Assembly: GCA_025738555.1 (NCBI GenBank)
Contig: JAOVFP010000001.1
Coordinates: forward strand, 1,116,001 to 1,180,000
DNA length: 64,000 nucleotides
Direction of reading: 5' to 3'
DNA from: Cyathus striatus
Lineage: Eukaryota > Basidiomycota > Agaricomycetes > Agaricales > Nidulariaceae
Positions 21,998 to 31,104 of this stretch are shown piece by piece. The notes below the pieces were generated by a model. That model was not told where the DNA came from, ran no database searches, and saw nothing but the letters and a program-made list of their open reading frames with translations. A program made the position numbers and the translations under genes. Every line of letters starts with the position of its first letter. Position 1 is the first letter of the stretch.

Positions 21998-22085
21998 TTC
22001 TTGAGGGCAGGCGTAACGCGTCGCGTTATGTTACGTAACGGAATAGTTACCGGCCGGCGCGCTACCAGCCACCTGCCCTCAAGAA
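21998..22085. repeat. 88-bp snapback palindrome, CpG-rich
   Basis: Perfect 14-bp arms TTCTTGAGGGCAGG (21998-22011) and CCTGCCCTCAAGAA (22072-22085). Inside are further palindromes: TAACGCG/CGCGTTA, GTTACGTAAC and CCGGCCGG. The same right arm recurs at 30981-30994, upstream of the Spt5-like gene. It may be a minimal MITE. Confidence 0.55.
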
Positions 22086-22599
22086 AATCAAATTGCCTAA
22101 GCGCGTCCAGGACTTGCCGCGTATGCCCTTTCCTTTCTCCCACCAGCCTCTCGCACTTCATGCACTATGTAGGTTCAGTCGTGCAAATATGAGGCTTGCA
22201 AACGTTCTGTTTATGTACTTGGGCTTGATTGGTATAGTAAGGTAGCAATAGAATTAATAAATATCCCTCGATAAGTTTCCAATATATTCTTTTTCTTGTG
22301 TAGAAATCTCCAGCAAGATATACTATAAGATTAAGGTGGCGCTAAATATCGGACAACCAGGCTCTATGTTGACCTTGCCGCCCCATTGGATCTTCTGACG
22401 ATCGAACAAGCCGTTAGTCTTGCATTATCTCTACCAACGCTGCCCGTGTAACATTAATAACCCCCTGCTTGTACACCAGCTTGACTTAATTAGCAACGAC
22501 AAATGCGGGGCAGGGCGGAAGGATACATAATAGTGAGCACTGTTTTTTCTACTCAACGAATGCGTTTTGTAACTGATTTTGTTTAATTTTGTTTCTTCA

Positions 22600-22870
22600 T
22601 TGCTTATAGTAGAGCGCGCTATTCGCATTCGCTCTCCCCCTCTCACTTGGCTTCTCCCGCAGGTTCCATCCAACGCTGACACACATACACTGTTCGAAAT
22701 GTCACAATTACTCAACAGCAACTCAAGATCGTCGACATCGCGCACTACCAAGACCCACTGAATGCGCAATTTGCTTTACCAAAGGTCGTGTCACTGCTCC
22801 ATGTCTCCCTTTCTCAGTTTTACTCTTCAAATTTTCTTTCAATTCATTCTATGATCTAAGTTTCACACTT
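22600..22870 (+). pseudogene. detached 5' region homologous to the start of the 59-kb gene
   Basis: ACTCAAGATCGTCG at 22721-22734 and CTTCAAATTTTCTTTC near 22827 recur, on the other strand, at 59797-59810 and 59689-59704, with similar spacing (about 95 versus 105 bp) and several weaker matches between them. In the 59-kb locus this stretch lies just upstream of the first recognised exon. No conserved exon follows here, so only a promoter/leader fragment seems to have been copied or left behind. Confidence 0.5.
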
Positions 22871-23920
22871 TCCCATTTCCCTTCCAAAATCTACGATCCC
22901 ATCTCCTTTAACTCACTTGCAACTCGCTCTATTTATATTTCTTTGTTTAGGCGCCAACTTAACCACCACCTTTACACTTGCTTAGTGGTATCATAATTTC
23001 CCGTGCGTGTTACATCCGTGGGCCGTCTCGATATGTCTTTACTCGTATTTAAGTTGGCCATGATGAAATCACTTGTGTCCTATATAATCCAACTATCATG
23101 CTCAATCACACCATCAATTCGCGCATGTGATTCCAAATCAGCGCGTAGATGCAAGTAAACACCCGCTTCGAAAGATGTCTTGGATTGCGTTCAAGTCTAT
23201 CCAAGTGGGTTTCGAACTCGGAGCTACTCAGAGTCATCCCTCAAAGTGCGAAATATAATAATAGCTTGGACTAATAATAGGTCAAAAGTAATTAATAAAC
23301 CGATCGTGGTCAATTAAAACTTAGGCACTACTGAGATGACTTCCCGTGAGGAATCGAGCGCAGTCTGACGCCGACGTATTGTTCAAACGACGAATGATGG
23401 AAAGCTAGTGCCAGACCCTAATACGACCATCCCCGACTCCATATTCTCGTCAGAAAGCTTTAGACAACTTGCAATAGACGGACGAAACGGAAATAAGCCG
23501 AAGGAATCTGCTGTGTATCTCACTGAAATGCAAGATATCTATCCGTAATCTTTTCTGCTTACAAGTCACAGAACCCTTCGGTAACACAATGCCTATTTGT
23601 CGTATTGAGCTATATTCAAGAAATGTCTTACATGGTTTATATACCTGTACCTCTATCATTACCAAAGAGAAGAACAGTGGGAAATCCTGGTATGACAACG
23701 ACAGAGAAGTGTGAGATGTGTACGTAGCCTGTAAGATAGATATAACGCATCAGTTAATGGGTGTCTTTCCCGTTTGTAGAAATCGACAGTCTATTATGAA
23801 TATGAATAAGAGACTCACTGCTGAGTGCTGATGTCGTGTTAAATGGTGCTCGTATAAAAGAGAGCATATACAGAGACATAAGGTATGTCTATTTCTATTT
23901 CGAGAACTGCTGTATTCGAA
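22871..23920. other. intergenic, no gene seen
   Basis: A tRNA-like B box (GAGTTCGAAACCC on the minus strand, near 23205-23220) is present without a complete tRNA fold. No gene supported. Confidence 0.3.
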
Positions 23921-24225
23921 TGACTTACTCTTTATTAGTGATATTTGGTGCGTTGGTAGTAGCATTGTTGTTATTCAACGACGATTCGACGACGTACACG
24001 GTGTCAGAATCATTGGTACGTTTTCCGAATCAGATTTGTCTACTGACTTATTTGTCGCGTTACAGTAACATACAGGTCAAATCATTTATTCATGCCCGTT
24101 TAGGAGGAGGGGACTTACTCTTTGGTGCTTTGGCGACAGCGTCATTTTTATTCGAGGACGTACACAACGTCAGGATCATTGGTACGTTTCCCCAAATCGA
24201 CTTCTCGTTCACCGACCCATACCAT
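23921..24225 (+). repeat. imperfect internal duplication, period ~190 bp
   Basis: GACTTACTCTTT starts both halves (about 23922 and 24112). Each continues through GGTGCGTTGG/GGTGCTTTGG, a CGACG/GGACG GTACAC segment and TCATTGGTACGTTT. An open frame spans both halves but its sequence is low in conserved words; I do not call a gene. Confidence 0.4.
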
Positions 24226-24717
24226 CCGTCACGTTCTCATTACTCGATAGGGATGTTCACATAGAATAGCGGGGGTGGTAGCGTCAATTTGATTAGTTTG
24301 TAAGTTTATCAAATTAAGCTGAAGAGAGCAAAAAACTCACTCATTCCTACACAGTATTCGCCCTACAAAATATACCTACTAGCCTCAATCAAGACTTCTG
24401 CAATGTAATGGTCAACTATCTACACTAACGGTCAACTAATTACACGTCTTAATTTCTCTTTTTTCTTGCACTGAAAATATAAGCATGTATAAGGTAACGC
24501 AATTCAAGAAAAGCTTACATGGGGTATCGGATGTTGTACCAGTTTACAGTGTGACAACTCCTGGATGTCTTGCCTGTACGGACGTAGAAACTTACTTTCT
24601 ATTACGAATAAAAGTAAGTGTTCAACAGCTTGCGAAATACCGGCGACTTACCTCTTTCATTTTGGTTTTGCAACCGTTACCTTTCTTTGAGTTCTTTCGC
24701 TTTGTCTTCCTGCGCTG

Positions 24718-24825
24718 TTCGACACGTACTGACTCTGCATCCCTCCAACCTCCTCTCCAGTGCACCATATGTTCAACGCGTATCAATTCTGCGGCCCTCC
24801 AACGTCCTCCCCAGCGGACCATCAC
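24718..24825 (+). repeat. 54-bp tandem duplication
   Basis: Two adjacent 54-bp units, each encoding in frame CSTR-[TI]-[DN]-SA-[SA]-LQ, a proline pair and a terminal TI. The unit is a multiple of three, but no larger gene is evident around it. Confidence 0.4.
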
Positions 24826-26349
24826 CCGATTGCCTACCTACAAATGTTTGTCTACCGTAGGAGGGAGAAATGTAACGAATAAAGACGAACGTACCTCATA
24901 AAATGTAGCCTGGAGATCATAGGCAATGAAGGTAGGTTCAACAACTCTCGGCATGCTCCTATCATAATATTGAGGTAACTCGCTAGTATAGCTCTATCAT
25001 ATGTACTCACCTCAGCAACGATTGAAAACTTGGTAGCGATAGGTATCGGCTCGTTGCAAAATACAGGAAGATGAATAGTAGCTTTTGAATCCATTGAAAG
25101 CTTATTTCGAACTCCAGCACACGCATTCGTGCCTCTACCCAATCATTCCCGCCTCTAACTACACATACCACCTTCCTCTCATCATTTCGCCCAACAACGA
25201 CAACGATAGCTGGGTTCAGGAAGAAGGGAAGGACCGCGTTGCTGCTGCTGTTTGGAGAAGGCGCCCTGGTTTCATACCCCACCCGTACGTCCACAGCCCC
25301 ACCATCCTGCCTCCAGCCATGGCCCACCGACAACGAGTTCATGTTTCTTCATACAACACGCCCACCATTTTACCCAAACCCTGCATTCGGTCCTTCTACC
25401 TCAGCAGGAAGCAATGGCGCTCCTTGACTAGCAACACCACAAGTATCAGCATTCAAATTCAGCGCTCATACCCGAGTTGGTTTTCCACCCACCACCGCAG
25501 AAGTGTCCATTTTCAAGGCCTGGAAGTGTGGGTTGGGATATGATGAGGGGTATAGTCGGAGGGAGGCGCCGCGTTTGTAAGGCTAGTAGGGGGATAGCGG
25601 GGCAACGAAGACGTTCATTCGACGACGATCGCTGAATTTTGGGGCAAAGGACCTTACATATTCATTGTATGTCCTCCCTACCTTCGTTTTACTCATTACT
25701 CGAGCCCATTTAGATCCCTCCTTATCCTCGGTCCGTGCTGACGATGCGTGGTACACCCTTCCCTGTCTCCTTTTCCAATGTTCTACGCTGCTAACATCGC
25801 TCGCAAATCCGACCCCTCCCCAACCCCCCACTCGTACACACGCCCCCGTCTATAGTTCCTCGACCAACCCCTTCCTTCCCTCTTCTTGCAAGGAACGAGC
25901 ATCGCACCATCGCCATCGCCCTCCCCTCCCCTCCTCCCCCTCAACTCATTCCCCCGATTTCCAAGTGACGAGCGGCATTAGGCCAGCAATACTACAAAGA
26001 CTAACGCCACCCTATGGTCCCCACCCAACGCCCTACCTCTCGCCTTGCAAGTGACGGGCGTAGATTCAGGGACCATCATATCATGACGACGAGCACCACT
26101 TCGTCATCCCTTCCTTCCCTCCCATCCCCTCGTCTTGCAGGTAACGAGGTCAAGCGTCCTCTCCCCCCTCGCCCCCTCCCTCAAGTCATGAGGGTATGCA
26201 CCCTCTTTTCCCTCCCTCCCTCCCTTCTCTTCGCCCGTCTCTACCTGTCTACTTCGTGTAGAACGCACATCCCCAAACCACCCACCTCAACTCACAGCTT
26301 TCCCCCCCTTTCTCTCTCGTCCCTACGTTTCTTTTCCTCTTTACTCGTC
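24826..26349. repeat. C-rich region with irregular ~80-90 bp repeats
   Basis: The plus strand is CCTCCC-rich from about 25560 to 26340. The motif CTTGCAAGT[GA]ACGAG or close variants recurs near 25880, 25960, 26040 and 26132. Several long Pro/Ser/Thr-rich frames are open on the plus strand because of the composition; none has a recognised domain. Confidence 0.4.
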
Positions 26350-26792
26350 GTAGCGTTGGTGGTTATGGATTCACACTAGGTTCTGGTATGGTATCTTGGA
26401 GCTCCAAAAAACAAAAAGCAGTCGCAGGATCTTCGTGTGAAGCTGAATATATGGCCGCATTCGAAGCGTGCAAAGAAGGGATATGACTCAAACATTCATT
26501 TGACGGCATACATATGCCTACCACCAAACCCACCCCTATCCTATGCGATAACCGAGCTGCTATCACATTATCCGACGATCCATTACTCCACGTGTGCATG
26601 AAGCATAATTTCATTTCCTTCGCGAACAATCACAACTTACAAAATAGAAACATCGAGTTGTCTTATATTTCTACAAAAGACAACATCGCCGATATCTTTA
26701 TGAAACCATTACCCGGACCACAGTTCAATCAACTACGCACATTCCTAGGCCTTGAATTTCTGTCTCCCAAGACTCCATGCGAGGAGTGTTGA
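26350..26792 (+). mobile_element. Ty1/Copia retrotransposon, RNase H end of pol (degenerate)
   Basis: The frame reads GGYGFTLGSGMVSWSSKKQK, SSCEAEYMAAFEACKEGI, a TGA where the family has Trp, then ILCDNRAAITLSDDPL, HNFISFANNH, LSYISTKDNIADIFMKPLPG and FLGLEFLS. These are the hallmark words of Copia RNase H and the pol C-terminus. Everything upstream (gag, protease, integrase, RT) is absent; the flank is the C-rich repeat. The pol stop overlaps the start of the LTR, as is usual. Replication-incompetent relic. Confidence 0.85.
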
Positions 26793-27052
26793 TATGAAAT
26801 GGACTTAACGTTCGTATCACCGTGTAACTATAAGCGCACATATGTACGTGTCCCCTTTCTCCCTTTTACTTAACCTTTCATACCTTTCTACCTACTTACA
26901 CGTTCTCTTTATATCTTTATATTATAGCCACCTGCAGATACATATAAACACCTACCAGTAGATACACATATACCTCAGTCGTTATACCATACAATAACAC
27001 TGAGGTAAGACTCTTAGTATACTTTCTATTAAATCCAGGTACTGATATCACA
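26787..27052 (+). mobile_element. Copia 3' LTR
   Basis: Begins TGTTGATATGAA right after the purine stretch GCGAGGAG and ends GATATCACA, giving the expected TG...CA with short inverted ends. A TATA-rich segment (CTTTATATCTTTATATTATA) lies inside near 26910-26930. No matching 5' LTR is in the window, so the 266-bp length is an estimate. Confidence 0.55.
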
Positions 27053-27849
27053 CGTAGATTAGAATACTTACAGCGGGTGAGTACCCTGTACTTTAGAGTT
27101 CCTGAAATACGAGACTATTAGACACATATTTTCCCTAAGTGATAAGTTTTTGCCCTCTCGAACTCGACAAACTATACAAATGCTAGCGGTGTACAACGTC
27201 TATTCGGTCGAGAACCAGCTCCACCCGTCGAAACCACCAAACTACAAAGAAGTGCTACTTAATAACGGCAACCCTGATCCTAACGCATCGGATGGCAAAT
27301 CAGATTCCGGTAACAATGATCGACGCAAATCTCATCCAAGGCCACCTCGAAAATCATCCCGGTCGACGAAGGACAGTAATCAAGGAAATACTGAACACGA
27401 GGAGCCGAGCTTTACAGTAAGTCATGAACCACAATTTGATTATAAACTTAAACTTGATATTATACTGAGTTGGGATGGAAATACTGACAATTTGCATCAT
27501 TGAATGAATAAGGTAAATCGTTTGAGCGAGCGTTCGAAGGCGCTTGAAAGGCAACTCAGTGACCTCGTTCCTACGCGCCTAACAGGTAGCGCTGAAACTT
27601 GGTATTACAGTCAGCTTCCTGCCTTTAGGGCCGAAATCGAAGCAAGTTGGATAACGTTGCGTGAGGCAATCGGTGACTATTACGTGAACCAAATATATTA
27701 TGATAAAATGTAACTTCTTGCAACGGGAACACATTACCGAGAACAAGGCTATAGTAGAGACACCTTCTCAACTTCATTTATAATTATACTGATTGTCAAA
27801 TGATATCTGAAATTATGGATGGCGCACCTAAGCAATGATGCAATATGGC

Positions 27850-29190
27850 GTTCAAACCGCACATTTAATCATTTCCCACGCCACTTCTTCTCGGTAGCGC
27901 TACTCCTCAGAGATATGTCCAGCATCCCTTTTTAGTATTCACGCGCGCCAGTTTGCGTGCTCTACACCAACTCTGCGCCATATTTTGGATGTGCGCGCCA
28001 ATTTCTCAAGCTCACTGCCCTACTTTCGCACCACTGTTGCATTTACCAAATGCAATTTTTTTACAATCTCTGATAATCTAAGTTCTTCCGTAATCGTCAT
28101 AACTTAAGCAAAATAGACAAAAGATTAACATTATATACGAATGCGATACAAAACGGTAATTGTTGCGACTTCAATACTGTATTTGTACCATCGCTCTAGT
28201 AGTACAGTAACTTTCGACGCGGAATTTTAACTCTATGATACATATAAAGTCGAATCGGTAGTACGAACTGCATACCTCATCGATTGGACTAGTGATAGTC
28301 TGTCAGAACTGCTCTATTGGAGTGTATCGTGTCTGGGTGACGTGTACTGCCCGTCATGGCGTGACTACTTTGTTGAACAGGTTGATCCGGAAAAATTGCG
28401 TGGTTTCGCGGACAGGGTGTCTACCCGAAAGCAAGCCCTTGCTTGAGTTTGTGATAGGGCAGATAGAAACCGTTGTAGTCGAGGGGCTTACGCAAGCGTG
28501 TGCTGGCACCGGTGGACAGCCTGCTGCTCGACTTCAAGCTACTTTCACCTTTACAACCAGTATGGCATATCTATTGTGTGAGGACCTACCAAAACCTATC
28601 TTCAGTTCGGTGATTGTGGTCGAAAGCTCAAGGTTGATAATTCACTATCATCATCTCCATTAATTAATGAAAATGGACGTGCGTTCAAGGTACTAGCACA
28701 TCTAGAGCTTAATAACTGAGTCATACACTGAGGGAAATGACATCGCAATAAACGCAACTGGAGATCATGCTTTATTACCAGGACCCACGACGATATGATT
28801 AAATTGTTACATCAGAGATCTGAGAGGAACAAAGGTATATGAGAGATTGGAGAGAAGGCATTTAAAGGTGGAGAATCGATACCGAATCTTGTTACTAGCC
28901 TTGTCAAAGATTCCAAAACGACTGATATACCACAGAAAGGAGACTGCGTCGAAAGGAATAACCTATACATGTTGCATGGTGAGTAATGGTAAACTCAGTG
29001 TTGTTGTATGATATAACTGATATAACAACTGTACCTATACACATAGTGAGTAATAGTAAACTACATGTACTGTCAGTATGTGATATAAAGATTGTAAGCT
29101 ATAAGTCTCACCTTAGTGTTATTGTATGATATAACGACTGAGGTGCATCTCTATCTAATGGTACGTATATATATGTATTTAAAAAATTTG
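27850..29190. other. unassigned sequence inside the Gypsy relic
   Basis: Sits between Gag and RNase H where RT should be. 28292-28663 has an unrecognised open frame. 28980-29180 has repeated GTGTTRTTGTATGATATAAC words and short inverted matches. No RT motif (YxDD) found. Confidence 0.3.
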
Positions 29191-29883
29191 AAGACACTGT
29201 AGTGCATATTGAAAGAGTAGTGTCTTATTGGTCTCGTGTCCTACAGCCAGCTGAACGAAACTACTCCCCAACGGAACGAGAGACTTTGGCATTGAGGAAG
29301 GGTCTCATTAAATTCCAGCCAATTTTAGAAGGTGAGTATATATTTTGTATAACTGATCGCGCAACCTTAACATGGAGCCGTACTTTTCAAAATGTAAATC
29401 GACAATTATTAACCTGGGGTGAGTATTCTCAGGCTTTCCAAATATGAAATTTATCCATAGAGCAGGTCGTATACACTCTAATGTAGACCTGTTGTCCCGA
29501 CTACGAAGAAATACTCCTTTGCAAATTGGGCCAACAACGGATGATTCGGAATATTTGACTTTGAAAGGAAGCGATGATCATTTACGGAATACTTATGTTC
29601 GAAGAGCTAGGACCAAAATTCGAAAATAGACCACCGACGGCTGCAACCGCACCCGTTCAGTCTAGTAATTCAAAGCCCATTGAACTGTATACTGATGAGA
29701 TACCTTTACAGAATACCGAAGAGTATCAAATCATATAGTGTGTTAGTAAGTTTAAGAGAAGATGAACCAGAACGACGGACTAATGCATACATGGAAGACC
29801 CACTCTTTCCTAAGATATTAAGTTTAAAGAGAAAAGAAGAGCTCTTCGTGTCAGAAGTAACAAGAATAAAGGAGGGTGGTTGA

Positions 29884-30372
29884 GAGGATAGAGAGTAATA
29901 AAGGAGCAAAGAGAGTGATAAGAGAGCAAATAACTCAGACACAAACACTGACACAGACACAGATGGGGAGGAAACTTGTTTTACTACTACCAAGTTACAG
30001 AGTGTTTATATACTAAGGCTGTCTACCAAAGTCCCAACCAAGGTCCATGTAACTAAGGTAACTAACAGCTGTCAATCTGTCAATCACATATCTGTCAATC
30101 ACAGAACTGTCAAGTATGACAAGTGACAAGTGACAGCTGTCAAAGAAGCTGTGCAACCCTGAATATCTAACACTTCGAATCATTGTAGAGCAGGCAATTT
30201 GCCTGTACCGTAGAATCGGCCTCGTTTCTCTTTTTAGTTCTCTGCTTGTTTACATTGTTCTGTACTTATTTAAGTACAGTACTTTACATTCTTTGAATAC
30301 AGATTACTTTGACCCCTCACTAGGACCTGTCGATAGACGGATGTGCTATCTGCTTGCAAATTCTTTGTTTTG
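29884..30372. mobile_element. ~490-bp segment interrupting the Gypsy integrase region
   Basis: Coding that should be contiguous in Gypsy pol (MEDPLFPKIL... and YPQYYYGDNG...) is separated here by non-coding DNA. The segment contains clustered CTGTCAA/TGACAG words (30045-30150) and the hairpin-forming TGTAGAGCAGGC (30184-30195). Its exact ends and type are not determined. Confidence 0.35.
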
Positions 30373-30957
30373 GAATTTCCTTCAACCCGGAAACATCTTC
30401 TACATCATCTTACCCGCAGTACTATTATGGTGACAACGGCTTTCTATATTTTGAAGACAACTACGGCAACCACCGTTTATGCGGTCTCTACTCCTTACTT
30501 TACACTATAATGACCACGAATCAATACTTAGCATATATTTAACGGTAGTGGGCTGTGCCGCACTGGCGCCCGCTTGCCGGCCTTATTCTATCAATTTAAA
30601 AGCAAACACCATTACCTTAGATAAAGTTAATAGTTTTCAATATAATTACTGAGTTCATGATATAAATACCGGCAATGTTTACAAAGAGCAACATTGGCCC
30701 TTGGGTGAATGCTTTGAGATCGTGGGGATTATAACGGCAATTACCAAAGCCTCAAAAAGCCGTCGTAGGCGTCTATGTCAATTTCACAAATATATCTATC
30801 TACAGTATTACCATATGTATCTATTAGACAGAAGTGAATATATTACGACCACACTTATTGCACATGGCTAAATGAACAACGTCGAGCTAATTCATTAGAT
30901 GGAGTAAGTATCACAACCAAATCACAGAATGCTTACGCCGGTCGAAATTCGACGTCA

Positions 30958-30994
30958 TCACGTGACGGTTCAACGTTCAACCTGCCCTCAAGAA
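30958..30994. promoter_or_regulatory. CACGTG palindrome and TIR-like motif upstream of the Spt5-like gene
   Basis: TCACGTGA at 30958-30965 is an E-box palindrome, with GACGTC just before it. CCTGCCCTCAAGAA at 30981-30994 equals the right arm of the 88-bp palindrome at 22 kb. Both lie within 150 bp of the ATG at 31105. Regulatory role is inference. Confidence 0.3.
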
Positions 30995-31104
30995 GATGAT
31001 TTTGGATTAACTCATTGAACCTCGCCTTTTTAATTTTTTTCTTCCACTCTATTCGCATCGACTCCGGAAAAGTAGTATTCAGCGTAGTTAGGATAGTATA
31101 TACA

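Larger units (their letters stand above)
27150..30490 (+). mobile_element. Ty3/Gypsy retrotransposon, degenerate gag and pol fragments
   Basis: 27150-27840 reads as Gag: KLKLDIILSWDGNTDN, a TGA where the lineage has Trp, MNKVNRLSERS, VPTRLTGSAETWYYSQLPAF, REAIGDYYVNQ and YREQGYSRDT. 29200-29630 is RNase H: VSYWSRVLQPAERNYSPTER, LTWSRTFQNVNR, then after a frameshift near 29435 FIHRAGRIHSNVDLLSRLRR. 29690-29830 has ELYTDEIPLQNTEEYQII and NAYMEDPLFPKIL. 30380-30490 has YPQYYYGDNGFLYFEDNYGN, the segment just before the integrase zinc finger. Most of RT and integrase is missing; many stops. Non-functional relic. Confidence 0.8.

Noticed and set aside
23836..24264. 142-codon frame as a membrane protein
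   Set aside because: Driven by an internal 190-bp duplication; hydrophobic runs do not repeat a known topology and no start context supports it.
28292..28663. 123-codon frame as a gene
   Set aside because: No recognised motif, inside the Gypsy relic, no ATG-linked splice partners.
30540..30590. Gypsy primer-binding site after an LTR (TGGCGCCCG)
   Set aside because: Integrase-region coding lies just upstream on the same strand, so this cannot be the 5' LTR junction of that element.
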